Under the pieces are notes generated by a model. It ran no database searches, had not been told where the DNA came from, and saw nothing but the letters and a program-made list of their open reading frames with translations. Both the position numbers and the translations under genes were made by a program. 61,921 bases of DNA from Rhodospirillaceae bacterium (GTDB lineage Bacteria; Pseudomonadota; Alphaproteobacteria; Rhodospirillales; Casp-alpha2): positions 1 through 61,921 of the forward strand of contig PALN01000067.1 of the NCBI GenBank assembly GCA_002706405.1, in the 5' to 3' direction. Positions 32,901-42,482 of the stretch are shown piece by piece; positions within the stretch are counted from its first letter, which is position 1; the number at the start of each line of letters is the position of its first letter.

Positions 32901-34897
32901 TATGCGGTCTCCGGAGTAAGGCGGCGGCGCGTGACCGCGAACAGAACGATGCCAAGCGCACCCCCCACGGGCAGAATGAAGCTCGACACGCCGTCGATCA
33001 GCGGTTCCATCGGGGGCAGCAAGGCCATGATCGACAGCACCCCGATGACCGTCCGCATGGCGGGATTAAGCGGGCCCTTGAACCAGCCTTCGAGCATCAC
33101 CGACAGGCCCCACAGGCTGATGAAGGCGGACACCGCCGACAGGCAGGTCAGCCACAGCGGGCCTTCGAACAGCAGGGCCGGGTTATAGACAAAGGCGAAA
33201 GGCACCAGATATTTGGCGATGCCGATGCGCGCCGATTCCACGGCCGTCCCCATGGGACTGGACCCGGCGATGGCCGCCGCCGCGAAGGACGCCAGCGCCA
33301 CCGGCGGCGTGATGGTCGACACCACGCCGTAGTAGAAGGCGAACATATGTGCCGCCATGGGTTCGACCTTAAGATGAATCAGCGACGGCACGATCAGCGC
33401 CGCCACGGTGATATAGACCGCGGTGGTCGTCATCCCCATGCCGAGAATGATCGCCGCGACACCGGTCAATGCCAGCAGGACGAACAGGTTGCCGTCGGCC
33501 ATGCTGATCACTTCGTTGGTGAACTTCAGGCCCAGGCCGGACACGAAGATGGAGCCGATGATGATCCCGGCGCAGGCGCAGGCCACCGTCACCGGCATGG
33601 CGGCGCGAACACCGGATTCCAAGGCGGCGAGCAGATCGACCGGGCTCATGCGGGTGAGCGGGTCACGGAAGCTGAGGACGATCAGGGTCACGATGGCCCA
33701 GAACGCCGACAGCATGGGCGAATAGCCCCAGGCCAACAGACCGACCAGCACGGCCAGGGTCAGCAACTGGTGCCAGCCGTGTTTCAACACGGTCAGGGCC
33801 CGCGGCAGGGTGCGCTTGTCCAGGCGCTTGATTCCGTCCTTCTCGGCCTCGATATCGACCATGAAGTAGATCGTGGCGAAGTAAAGCACCGTCGGAATGA
33901 TCGCCGCGATGATGACCGTCAAATAACTGACGTGCATGAATTCGGCGATGATGAAGGCGGCGGCGCCCATGATCGGCGGCGTGATCTGCCCGCCCGAAGA
34001 CGCACAGGCCTCGACGGCAGCGGCGAATTTGGGCCGGTAGCCGAGCTTGCGCATCAAAGGAATGGTGAACGATCCGGTCGTCACCACATTGGCAACTGCG
34101 GACCCGGACACGGTGCCGAGAAAGGCGCTCGCCACCACCGACGCCTTGGCCGGCCCGCCGCGGCGGTGGCCGGTCAGCGCGATGGCAAGGTCGATGAGCA
34201 TACGCCCCGCACCCGTGCGAATCAGGACCGCACCGAAGATGATGAACAGCACGATATACGTGGCGGCAACGGAAATCGGGATGCCGAACATGCCTTCGGA
34301 GCGAATGAAAAGAATATCGATGTACTTGGTGACGGAAGTGGGCGGGCCATAGAGGAAACCGCCGAACTTATCCGCATAAAGTGAATGGACGACGAAGAAC
34401 GACGTCACCAGCACCATGGGCAGGCCGACGGACCGGCGCGTGGTCTCCATCACCAGGAATATCAGAAGGAAGCCCATCCACAGATCGGATTCGATCAGTT
34501 CGCCTTCACGTTGGGAAAAGGCATCCAAGTCCCACAACGTATAGACCTGCACCGCAAGGACCGCGAAAACCAGCAGCGCGTCGATGCCGAATGCCCCCCA
34601 TTGCATGGGCGTGGCCGGGCGGTCTCGCCAGGATTTACGGCCGAGCGGAAACAGCAGGACCGCCAGCACCATCATGCCGGTCAGATGCGTGGAGCGAAAT
34701 GCCCGCGACTGCGGCGTGCCGAAAACGGCGACGTAAAGGTGAAACAGGGCCAGCGCGATCGCGATCGTCGCGACGGTCAGGGCGATCCAGGTCACCAGAT
34801 CGTAGCCGCGGCGCATCAGCGCATGCTCAAGAACGGAGAACTCCCGCACTTCGTCGTAGTGCAAGGGTTCGGGCGAAGCGGTTTGATTATCTGTCAT
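32900..34897 (-). CDS. TRAP transporter fused permease (4TM/12TM, DctQ-DctM fusion)
   Basis: A 665-residue permease in which the small (DctQ) and large (DctM) membrane subunits are one polypeptide, the form that works with TAXI-type binding proteins. About sixteen hydrophobic segments are visible; in the large part, the helix-rich stretch AFLGTVSGSAVANVVTTGSF is a landmark of the DctM family. It drives uptake of an organic acid using an ion gradient. It starts 141 bp after the binding-protein gene, with a strong hairpin in between, and is coupled to the small membrane protein gene downstream. Confidence 0.93.
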   Translation of the reverse strand: MTDNQTASPEPLHYDEVREFSVLEHALMRRGYDLVTWIALTVATIAIALALFHLYVAVFGTPQSRAFRSTHLTGMMVLAVLLFPLGRKSWRDRPATPMQWGAFGIDALLVFAVLAVQVYTLWDLDAFSQREGELIESDLWMGFLLIFLVMETTRRSVGLPMVLVTSFFVVHSLYADKFGGFLYGPPTSVTKYIDILFIRSEGMFGIPISVAATYIVLFIIFGAVLIRTGAGRMLIDLAIALTGHRRGGPAKASVVASAFLGTVSGSAVANVVTTGSFTIPLMRKLGYRPKFAAAVEACASSGGQITPPIMGAAAFIIAEFMHVSYLTVIIAAIIPTVLYFATIYFMVDIEAEKDGIKRLDKRTLPRALTVLKHGWHQLLTLAVLVGLLAWGYSPMLSAFWAIVTLIVLSFRDPLTRMSPVDLLAALESGVRAAMPVTVACACAGIIIGSIFVSGLGLKFTNEVISMADGNLFVLLALTGVAAIILGMGMTTTAVYITVAALIVPSLIHLKVEPMAAHMFAFYYGVVSTITPPVALASFAAAAIAGSSPMGTAVESARIGIAKYLVPFAFVYNPALLFEGPLWLTCLSAVSAFISLWGLSVMLEGWFKGPLNPAMRTVIGVLSIMALLPPMEPLIDGVSSFILPVGGALGIVLFAVTRRRLTPETA

Positions 34898-34982
34898 GGG
34901 GGTGCCGGATCAGCACGGGCCTTAGGGGATAAAACCACGCAGCAAGAACGAAGACAGGCAGACTCGCCGAACGATGAATGCT

Positions 34983-35010
34983 GGCGCGGCGGAAACCAGT
35001 CCGCCGCGCC
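34983..35010 (-). repeat. Strong hairpin between TAXI binding-protein and permease genes
   Basis: GGCGCGGCGG and CCGCCGCGCC form a perfect 10-bp stem with an 8-nt loop. There is no T run, so it is more likely a partial terminator or an mRNA 3'-end stabiliser that lets the binding protein be made in excess over the permease. Confidence 0.6.
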
Positions 35011-35038
35011 GAAGACATTCACTATCCCCTAGGGGCCG

Positions 35039-35998
35039 TTACTTGACGCCCTTTTCGTCGTAGTACTTCTTGGCGCCCGGATGGATCGGAAGCGCCGCAC
35101 CGAGAAGCGCATTTTCAAGCTTCACGGAGTTCCAGACCTTCTTGACCTGAACCAGGTCGCTATGATGTTCCCACAGCGCCTTGGTCATCTTGTAGACGGT
35201 GTCTTCCGACACGTCCTTGTTGGCCACCATGATCGTCACCGCACCCAGGATCGGCGTCGGCTTTTCGATGCTCTTGTAGTGCTCCTTGGTCATGGTGATT
35301 TTGATGTAGCCCGGGTTTTCCGAAAGGATGTCGGCCAGGATCTTGTCGTCGACGCCGATGAAGCGGATGCCCGGCGAGAATTCCAGATCGAGGAACGACG
35401 CCTGCGGCACGCTGGTCACCGCCGTGAAGGCGTCGATATGGCCGTCCTTCATCAGCGAGACGGAATCGGAATACCCGACGTGGTGGACCGTGCCGCCGTT
35501 TTTCTTCACGTCATCGACGGTGAAGCCGTACTTGCCGAAGATCAGCTGTGCGGCAGCATAGCCGGACCATTTCAGCTTGCCGGGGCTGAGGTTCTTATCC
35601 TTCAGGTCGGCATAGGACATGATGCTCGACTTGGCCGGAACAGCGGTCTGCACACCGGCGGGATACAGGGTCGCGATATGGCGGATATTCGGGTTCTTCG
35701 ACTTGAAGACCGGGGCATTGCCCTTGTAGCCGTCGAACGCGGTATGGCCGTAGGTCCAGCCCAGTTCCGCTTCTTTCTTGTTGACGTCGAGCACGTTGCT
35801 GACGCCGCCGCCCGGGCCGTTGGACACGGACAGGCCACCGATCTTGCCGAAGATTTCCGCCATCTTGGCGCCCAGCGGATACCAGCTGCCGCCGGACGGG
35901 CCGGAAACGATGCGGACGAATTCATCGGCCTTGGCCGAAATGTGGCCCGCCATCACCAGCGGTGCCGCAAGCAACACGACTTTCACAAATTTCTTCAT
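35039..35998 (-). CDS. TAXI family TRAP transporter solute-binding protein
   Basis: A 319-residue periplasmic binding protein. Signal peptide KKFVKVVLLAAPLVMAGHIS, cleaved near ISAKA. The mature start VRIVSGPSGGSWYPLGAKMA is diagnostic of the TAXI family. GGGVSNVLDVNKKEAELGW and the late KALWEHHSDL also fit. TAXI proteins bind small organic acids; the ligand here is unknown. The ATG at 35998 follows GGGAGG (36002-36007, complement). First gene of the operon running to 30601, divergent from the lambda-crystallin-type dehydrogenase. Confidence 0.93.
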   Translation of the reverse strand: MKKFVKVVLLAAPLVMAGHISAKADEFVRIVSGPSGGSWYPLGAKMAEIFGKIGGLSVSNGPGGGVSNVLDVNKKEAELGWTYGHTAFDGYKGNAPVFKSKNPNIRHIATLYPAGVQTAVPAKSSIMSYADLKDKNLSPGKLKWSGYAAAQLIFGKYGFTVDDVKKNGGTVHHVGYSDSVSLMKDGHIDAFTAVTSVPQASFLDLEFSPGIRFIGVDDKILADILSENPGYIKITMTKEHYKSIEKPTPILGAVTIMVANKDVSEDTVYKMTKALWEHHSDLVQVKKVWNSVKLENALLGAALPIHPGAKKYYDEKGVK

Positions 35999-36218
35999 TG
36001 GAGTCCTCCCAAAAGGATAAAGATGTCTTCAGCCAGATGTTTCCAGGAATATCGAAGTTTTTTTTTATTAAGCGTCCCGGCCGAAGATTGCAGCGAACAG
36101 AATTGTTAGTGCCCCAGCACCCATTCGTCAAATCAAAGGATATTTGTTGATTTTCGCTATGCAGAACAGGCCTGTAATCCCCCGAATTCCCGTCCGCGCC
36201 ATCATATCGGAGTGACAG

Positions 36219-37175
36219 ATGACGACCACAAATTTCTCCCCGGCCCCCACCATCGCCCTGATCGGCGCCGGCACCATCGGCACCGCCTGGGCCGTGGTGT
36301 TCGCAAGCGCCGGCATGATGGTGCGGTTGTATGACGCGGAGGCCGCCCGCCTGCCCGCCGCCTTGGACATGGCCCGCGCGCGGCTGGACGACCTCGCCGC
36401 CTACGGGCTGATCGACGGCGACGTGGACGACATCATGACCCGCATCACCCCGGCGGCGGAACTGGACGCAGCACTGGACGGCGCCGATCATGTGCAGGAA
36501 AACGCCCCCGAGGATCTGGCCCTCAAACGCGACCTGCTGGCCCGCATTGCCGAGATCGCGCCCGCCACCTGCACCATCGCCAGTTCGACCTCGTTCATCG
36601 AACCGTCGCGGCTGTTCGACCACGTCGAGGGCCGCGAACGCTGCCTGGTGCTGCATCCCGGCAACCCGCCGTTTCTGATCCGGGTGGTCGAGGTCGTGCC
36701 TGCCCCCTTCACCTCCCCCGACGCGATCGCCCGCTGCAACGCCCTGCTGGAACGCGCCGCCATGGCGCCGATCGCGGTCAACAAAGAGGTCGAAGGATTC
36801 GTGTTCAACCGGCTGCAGGGGGCGCTGTTGCGCGAAGCCTATTGCCTGGTGCGTGACGGGGTGACCACAGCGGGCGACATCGACCGCATCGTGCGCGACG
36901 GCATGGGCATTCGCCTGGCCGTGACCGGCCCGTTCGAGAACGCCGACCTGAACGCCCAAGGCGGCATCGAAGGCCATGCCAAACGCATGGGCCCGTCCTA
37001 TGCCCGGCTAGGAGCGGAGCGGGGCCAGAACGACCCCTGGACCGATGAGATGGTGGCCACGGTCGCGGCGGAACGGCGCGCCGCCCTGCCGCTGGATCAG
37101 AAGGACGCCCGCGCCGCCTGGCGCGACCGGGCGGTGATGACCATCCTGCGGGCGCGCAAGGAGCTGCTGAATTAG
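36219..37175 (+). CDS. 3-hydroxyacyl-CoA dehydrogenase family protein (lambda-crystallin / gulonate 3-dehydrogenase-like)
   Basis: A 318-residue NAD-dependent dehydrogenase. The N-terminal Rossmann motif is GAGTIGTAW (13-21), the substrate region has ASSTSF and LHPGNPPFLIRVVEVVP, and FVFNRLQGALLREAY opens the C-terminal domain. The HPxNPP motif and length of about 320 point to the lambda-crystallin, L-gulonate 3-dehydrogenase or carnitine dehydrogenase branch rather than classical fatty-acid beta-oxidation enzymes. It is divergent from the TAXI operon (220 bp apart) and ends immediately next to the convergent CoA-transferase gene. Probably oxidises a 3-hydroxy acid in the same pathway. Confidence 0.85.
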   Translation: MTTTNFSPAPTIALIGAGTIGTAWAVVFASAGMMVRLYDAEAARLPAALDMARARLDDLAAYGLIDGDVDDIMTRITPAAELDAALDGADHVQENAPEDLALKRDLLARIAEIAPATCTIASSTSFIEPSRLFDHVEGRERCLVLHPGNPPFLIRVVEVVPAPFTSPDAIARCNALLERAAMAPIAVNKEVEGFVFNRLQGALLREAYCLVRDGVTTAGDIDRIVRDGMGIRLAVTGPFENADLNAQGGIEGHAKRMGPSYARLGAERGQNDPWTDEMVATVAAERRAALPLDQKDARAAWRDRAVMTILRARKELLN

Positions 37176-38420
37176 TTAATCTGCACGGGGCGGCAGGTCC
37201 GGCCCGGCGACCGCACCGGCGCGGGCAAGATCGTCAATTTCCTTGTCGGTCAGCCCAAGATCCGTCAGCACCCGGCGGGTGCTTTCGCCCTCGCCTTCGG
37301 GCTGGGTCAGGGGGCGGCGCGACCAGGCGTCGGAGGTAAAGCCCAGACCCGGCACCTTTACCGGCGTGTCAACGCCCGGCAGGGGCAGATCATCGAGACA
37401 ACCCGAAGCCGCCGTCTGCGGGTGTTCCAGAATTTCCCCGAGCCCCCGCACCTTGCCCGCGGGCACGGCGGCGTCGGCCAGGATCGTTTCCCATTCGGTC
37501 GCCGGGCGCGTGCGGAACACGCGGTCGAGCGCTTCCGCCACCCGGGCGCGGTCGGCTTCGTTGAGGGCGTCGGGCGCGGTGCTGCCGGCCAGCGACGCCA
37601 GATCGTCCAGGCCGAGTGCGGCCACCATGCGCACGGCCTGGGCCGAGGTATTGGCCGTGATGACCAGATGCCCGTCGGCCGTGTCGAAGCGCCCGGCGAA
37701 GGGACTGCCGCTGAACGGCGTGTTGCCCATCAAGCCCCGTTCGCGGCCGTCGGTCTGCACGTCGATGGCGAAGGACCCCATCATGGCGAGGACCGAGGAC
37801 AGCATCGGCACGTAAAGATGCTGGCCCTGGCCGGTCCGGCGCAATTGGTGCAGGGCACCCGAAACCGCCAGCGCCGCCGTCAGCCCGGCGATGTAATCGG
37901 TGATCGGCAGTCCGACCCGCTGCGGGCCGGACTGTGCCGTTCCGGTCATGCTCATCAGACCCGACATGCCCTGGACGATATGATCGTAGGCGGGCACGCC
38001 GGAAAGCGGCCCCTCGGGCCCATAGCCGGTGAGCGAGCAATAGACGATGTCGGGCTTTACCGCCTTGACGTCGTCATAGCCGACGCCCAAACGGTCCATG
38101 ACGCCGGGGCGGTAATTTTCCATGACCACGTCGCAGGTTGCCGCCAGCTTGAGAAACAGGTCGCGCCCGCCCGGCGCCTTGAGGTCCATGAGAATGCAGG
38201 CCTTACCCGCGTTCTGGGCCGCGAAGGACCCGCCCATGCCCTGGGCGCGCAGGTCCGCCGAGCCGCCATGGCGGCGCACGAAATCGTCGCCGCCGATGCG
38301 TTCCACCCGGATCGCGTCCGCCCCCATGAGGCAGAGCTGATAGGTCGCGAACGGCCCCGCCAGAACGTGGCTGGCGTCCAGCACCCGCACCCCGTCGAGC
38401 GGCAGAGCACCTTCGGTCAT
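37176..38420 (-). CDS. CaiB/BaiF family (class III) CoA-transferase
   Basis: A 414-residue CoA-transferase. Typical blocks are LDGVRVLDASHVLAGPFA at the start, MENYRPGVMDRLGVGYDDV and YCSLTGYGPEGPLSG. These enzymes move CoA between carboxylic acids through an Asp-CoA thioester. It overlaps the upstream phosphoesterase gene by 4 bp, so both are co-translated. The position beside TRAP transport and dehydrogenase genes suggests activation of the imported acid to a CoA ester, which the neighbouring 3-hydroxyacyl dehydrogenase might use; that is inference. Confidence 0.92.
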   Translation of the reverse strand: MTEGALPLDGVRVLDASHVLAGPFATYQLCLMGADAIRVERIGGDDFVRRHGGSADLRAQGMGGSFAAQNAGKACILMDLKAPGGRDLFLKLAATCDVVMENYRPGVMDRLGVGYDDVKAVKPDIVYCSLTGYGPEGPLSGVPAYDHIVQGMSGLMSMTGTAQSGPQRVGLPITDYIAGLTAALAVSGALHQLRRTGQGQHLYVPMLSSVLAMMGSFAIDVQTDGRERGLMGNTPFSGSPFAGRFDTADGHLVITANTSAQAVRMVAALGLDDLASLAGSTAPDALNEADRARVAEALDRVFRTRPATEWETILADAAVPAGKVRGLGEILEHPQTAASGCLDDLPLPGVDTPVKVPGLGFTSDAWSRRPLTQPEGEGESTRRVLTDLGLTDKEIDDLARAGAVAGPDLPPRAD

Positions 38421-40384
38421 TTGCCGGCGATCCAGGCGGTCGGGCCCGCCGCCTTGGCCAGGGCATCGGCCCCGCCCGGCCGCACCTGGCCGGTCGCGAG
38501 GTCAACGATCGTGCCCGATCCCGCCGCGTCACCGCCGGTAACCGTTCCATCCCCGGCCTTGACCGCCCAGGCGCCGCCGCCCGCCGCCGCCAGGGCGCCG
38601 GTCAGATGGCGCAGGACATGGAAGGCCGGGCGCGGGTTGTACAGCCGGTCGACCACGCCCTGCCGCGCGAAGTAGCCGCGGTCGACGTCGGAGAAGGTGT
38701 CGCAATAGACATGGGCATCGGGATTGGCGTGACCGGCGGCCAGGGCCTCCGCCGTGCGTGCCGCGACCCAAGGCTCATCGGCCTGGGCCGAGCCCGGGCT
38801 GCCGATCGACATGCGAATGTGCAGGGACACCTTGAGCCCATGGGGGGACGCTGCCTTAAGCGCTGCCGCCGTTGCCTCTGCCGGCGGGGTTTCACCGGCC
38901 ACCCGGAACACGATGCCCGTCACCCCCGGAATCGCCGCCGCGCGGGCGATCTGATCGTCCTCGTCCGGAGTGAAGCCGTGGTTGATCATGTGGTAGTACT
39001 TTTCGCCGCCCTTCTCCATCTCGTCCTTGGAGCGCAGCTTGGAGAGATAAAGGTCGATGCCCGCGGCCTGGGCCACCGGCACGGCCGCGGCGGCAACGTC
39101 GGGCAGGTCCGAAAGGTTCTGCGCGACTTCCCAGATGTCGATCAGGCCCTTGGCCTCTTTGACCGCGGCGGCCAATTCCGCGTCCGGCGCATCGAACGAG
39201 AACAGCGTAAACAGGAAGCCCAGTTCGGCGAGCGTATCGAGCCGCGCGCGATGCCCCGGATCGAGCAGGTCGCGGGCGGGAATGCGCAGACGGCGCACGC
39301 CCATTTCCATCAGCGCCATCAGGGCATAGTCGTTGCGCGTGCGCTTGCGGTCGAATTCATCCAGGCCGCCCGAGGGGGGAATCTCGATGACTTCCAACCA
39401 GTTCTGGCGCATGTCGAAACCGAAGCGGGTAACCGGGCTCATCAGCGGGTGGACCGGCGCCACGGTATCGGGTGCGGCCGCCACCGGGGCACCCGGTTCC
39501 ACGCTGGTGCCGTAGGTCCGGACGATGTCGCACAGGTGCCCGTTCTCATGCACATGGACGATGAAATAGCCCAGCTTGTTCCAATCGTTGCGCCCGGCTT
39601 CGAATTCGGGCGGCGGGGCGGCGCGGTACATTTCCGAATAGTCCTGACGGACGAAGGCCGTGGACGGCAGCAGCCAGCACTGCGTCGCGTCATGGCGGTG
39701 GTACCAGAAATTATGAACGTGGCCCGCGAACATGGCCTCGATCTTGTGCTTTTCCATAAGCTCCAGCAGCCACGACCGGCCGGGCTCGCCGATATTGTCG
39801 TAATGCTCATCCTCGTCCGGATAGGTCAGATAGGGCGGGTAGTGGGTGTTGAGGAAGACGCGCTGGCCCGCGGCGTCCGCCGCCGCCAGTTCCGCTTCCA
39901 GCCAAGCTTTCTGTTCCGCTTCCGCGGCCAGGCCCGAATTGATGATCTGTGCGTCGATCAGAATGAAGCGGACCTTGCCGTGATCGAAGGCCTGGTAATG
40001 GGCGCCGAAATGCTGATCCCACAGGTCCAGGAATTCATCACGCACCATGCCCGCCGGGCACCAGTCGACGGGCTTGTCGCCGACGTCATGGTTGCCGGGA
40101 ATGACGTAGAGCTTGTGGCGCAGGTCCTTGACCTGGTCCTTGAAGCATTGCGCCGCCTGCTCATAAAGATGGGGAATGTGGGGAACGGGGTGCAGCAGAT
40201 CGCCCAGGTGCAGCACGAAATCGACGTCGCGCGCGTTGAGGTCGCGAATCACATGACGCATGCGGCCGTTGGCCAACTTGTTGACCTCGAACGGCGAATT
40301 GCACTCTTCCTCGCCCTGGTTCAGGTGCGTGTCGGTGATGACCGCATAGGTAAATAGACGCTGCCCCAGCGTGTCCGTCGTCAT
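38417..40384 (-). CDS. Two-domain metallophosphoesterase with C-terminal TIM-barrel-like domain
   Basis: A 655-residue protein. The N-terminal calcineurin-like domain (1-300) has all metal motifs intact: ITDTHLNQ (Asp18, His20), HLGDLLHP, IPGNHDVG, NTHYPP and FAGHVHNFWYH. From about residue 320 on, alternating strands and helices (GVRRLRIPARDLLD, IDIWEVAQNLSDL, GLKVSLHIRMSIGS) look like a TIM-barrel domain. No signal peptide, so cytosolic hydrolysis of a phosphodiester or phosphomonoester is likely. It overlaps the CoA-transferase gene by 4 bp, an unusual partnership. The substrate is unknown; the C-terminal domain may be a second enzyme. Confidence 0.82.
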   Translation of the reverse strand: MTTDTLGQRLFTYAVITDTHLNQGEEECNSPFEVNKLANGRMRHVIRDLNARDVDFVLHLGDLLHPVPHIPHLYEQAAQCFKDQVKDLRHKLYVIPGNHDVGDKPVDWCPAGMVRDEFLDLWDQHFGAHYQAFDHGKVRFILIDAQIINSGLAAEAEQKAWLEAELAAADAAGQRVFLNTHYPPYLTYPDEDEHYDNIGEPGRSWLLELMEKHKIEAMFAGHVHNFWYHRHDATQCWLLPSTAFVRQDYSEMYRAAPPPEFEAGRNDWNKLGYFIVHVHENGHLCDIVRTYGTSVEPGAPVAAAPDTVAPVHPLMSPVTRFGFDMRQNWLEVIEIPPSGGLDEFDRKRTRNDYALMALMEMGVRRLRIPARDLLDPGHRARLDTLAELGFLFTLFSFDAPDAELAAAVKEAKGLIDIWEVAQNLSDLPDVAAAAVPVAQAAGIDLYLSKLRSKDEMEKGGEKYYHMINHGFTPDEDDQIARAAAIPGVTGIVFRVAGETPPAEATAAALKAASPHGLKVSLHIRMSIGSPGSAQADEPWVAARTAEALAAGHANPDAHVYCDTFSDVDRGYFARQGVVDRLYNPRPAFHVLRHLTGALAAAGGGAWAVKAGDGTVTGGDAAGSGTIVDLATGQVRPGGADALAKAAGPTAWIAGK

Positions 40385-40501
40385 ATCTGTGTAACCTCCT
40401 ATCGTTCCCCCGTCTTCGGGTGTTGGTCCGGATCATGGCAACGGAAAGGCTTCCATCCCAGAGCCAATTTCTGAAGACGGATTGTCCTCAAGCAGTCCGG
40501 G

Positions 40502-40951
40502 TCACTGCCGCTTGGCGGCCTGCACCATGACCTCCAACCGGTCGAGGAAGCGCGAGCGGTCGGTCTTGGCGAAGGGCCGCGGACCGCCGGTGACTTCCCC
40601 GGTTTCCCGGAGCGTCTGCATCAGTTCGCGGTTGGCCAGGGCCATGCCGATGCCGTCCGTCGTGAACGGATCGCCCGTGGGCTTGATCGCCTGCGCGCCT
40701 TTTTCCAGGCAGCGCGCGGCCAAGGGAATGTCGTTGGTGACACAGATGTCGTTGGGTGCGATTTGCTCCGCGATCCAATCGTCGGCGGCGTCGGCCCCCT
40801 GGGTGACGATGATGATTTCGACCGTCGGGTCGCGCAGCGGGCGGATGCCGCCGTCCGACACCATGCGGGTCTTGAGCCCGTGACGGGCCGCCACGCGCAG
40901 CACCTCATCCTTTACCGGACAGGCATCCGCATCGACATAGATTTCCACCAC
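40502..40951 (-). CDS. YaiI/YqxD family protein (UPF0178)
   Basis: A 149-residue protein of the UPF0178 family, opening with EIYVDADACPVKDEVLRVA and containing VTNDIPLAARCLEKGA, both family hallmarks. The conserved Asp residues suggest a PIN-like nuclease fold, but no function is proven. The usual length is about 150. It stands alone on the minus strand. Confidence 0.92.
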   Translation of the reverse strand: MVEIYVDADACPVKDEVLRVAARHGLKTRMVSDGGIRPLRDPTVEIIIVTQGADAADDWIAEQIAPNDICVTNDIPLAARCLEKGAQAIKPTGDPFTTDGIGMALANRELMQTLRETGEVTGGPRPFAKTDRSRFLDRLEVMVQAAKRQ

Positions 40952-41026
40952 GGGCAGGTCTCCTTTCGGCCGGTCGCCACGGGCGCGCCATGGCCGAGGC
41001 TAACCTCGCCCATTCCGGTCGTGGAT

Positions 41027-42457
41027 TCAAACCGTTGCGGCGGCCTGCTCAGAAGAAGCCGTGATGAGGCGTTCCGGAGGGAAGGTGATCGTGACCGTTG
41101 TGCCGTGGCCGACCGTGCTGTCGATATCCAAGTCTCCGCCATGCAAAGCCATCAGTTTTTGGCAGATATGCAGCCCCAATCCGGTGCCTTCATGGCGGCG
41201 GCTGTGTTCGATGTCCGCCTGTTCGTAGGGGTTCAGCCCCAACACAAGGTCGCGATGGGACATGCCGATGCCCGTATCCGCGACACGAATTGACATCCCG
41301 CCCGCGTCCAAACGCTCGGCCGATACCTTGATCGCGGCCCCCGGTTTGGAAAATTTCACAGCGTTGGACAGCAGGTTGTTCAAAATCTGGATCACCGAAA
41401 TCTCATCCGCACGCAGCTTCGGCAGCCCCGATTGAAGATCGGCCGTCAGGGTCAGATTTGCGCTTTTCGCCATGATCGCCGTCATGTTGAAGGCCCTCTG
41501 GATCACCTCGCTGGGGTCGACGGTCGTCTCCGACAGCTTGTATTTCCCTGCCTCGACCTTGGAAAGGTCGAGAATGTCGTCGATCATTCTGACCAGCAGT
41601 TTTCCGCTGTCGTGAATGTCTTTGGCGTATTCCCGGTACCGTGCGTCTCCCACCGGCCCCAGCGTCTCACCTTCGATCATCTGGGCAAACCCCTGGATGG
41701 CGTTCAAAGGTGTGCGAAGGTCGTGGCTTATCCCGGCCAGAAATTGGGATTTGGCCTTGTTGGCTCGGTCTGCCGCATCTTTGGCCCGGTTCAGCGCGTC
41801 GATCGTCGGGGCGTTGATGCGCTGGGTGATGAAGGCGCCGAACAGAATCACGACCAGCGTACTTAGCCCCCCCAGCAAGGCGACTTTGAAGAACGGTCGG
41901 CGAATTTCAGCCATGTCGACTTTGGCGACAATGCCGGCGTTCACACCCGAAACGGGTTCATACGCAGCCAGGACTTCGACATTCCGATAATCGAGACCGA
42001 TGACGGTACCGGTCTGTCCCTGCAGTGCAAGGCGCATGGGCTCCGCCAGGTTGCTGTCCAGGGGAATCGCGACCGGATCGTCAGCCTCGGCGAACCGGCG
42101 CCTGAACAGGAAGACGATCTTGTCCTCGCTCTTTTGCGCCCAAACGAACTCCCCTGTCTCGCCAAACTGGGCATACTTGTCGTAGGCCGTTTCAATATTG
42201 GTGAGGGTTTCGTGCCAAGGCAGGCCGGTGACGTCGTCATAAATTTCATCGCCGTCGAAGCCCGACACGGCTTCGACAACTCGCACCTGGCTGGCCGCCA
42301 TGCGCTGCAGCCAGGCGCGCTGGTCTTCAAGATTGATCTGGTACAAGCCCCACACCCAAATCCCGGTAATGAGGAGTGCCGCGCCGACGAGAACAAGGGT
42401 CAGAAATTCCGTGCTTTTCTGCTGGTTCATGACATCTTGCCGACGATCGATTCGCAT
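41027..42457 (-). CDS. Membrane-bound sensor histidine kinase (orphan)
   Basis: A 476-residue kinase. A first transmembrane helix (LTLVLVGAALLITGIWVWGL) is followed by an extracytoplasmic sensing region of about 150 residues, a second helix (VALLGGLSTLVVILFGAFI), a HisKA domain with the phospho-acceptor in GISHDLRTPLNAI, and a HATPase domain with N, G1 and G2 boxes (LNNLLSNAVKFS, VADTGIGMSH, GTGLGLHI). The ATG at 42457 has AAAGGAAAG just upstream on the complement. No response regulator gene is adjacent, so its partner is elsewhere; the signal is unknown. Confidence 0.92.
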   Translation of the reverse strand: MRIDRRQDVMNQQKSTEFLTLVLVGAALLITGIWVWGLYQINLEDQRAWLQRMAASQVRVVEAVSGFDGDEIYDDVTGLPWHETLTNIETAYDKYAQFGETGEFVWAQKSEDKIVFLFRRRFAEADDPVAIPLDSNLAEPMRLALQGQTGTVIGLDYRNVEVLAAYEPVSGVNAGIVAKVDMAEIRRPFFKVALLGGLSTLVVILFGAFITQRINAPTIDALNRAKDAADRANKAKSQFLAGISHDLRTPLNAIQGFAQMIEGETLGPVGDARYREYAKDIHDSGKLLVRMIDDILDLSKVEAGKYKLSETTVDPSEVIQRAFNMTAIMAKSANLTLTADLQSGLPKLRADEISVIQILNNLLSNAVKFSKPGAAIKVSAERLDAGGMSIRVADTGIGMSHRDLVLGLNPYEQADIEHSRRHEGTGLGLHICQKLMALHGGDLDIDSTVGHGTTVTITFPPERLITASSEQAAATV

Positions 42458-42482
42458 CGGCGCTTTCCTTTGAATAACCTGT

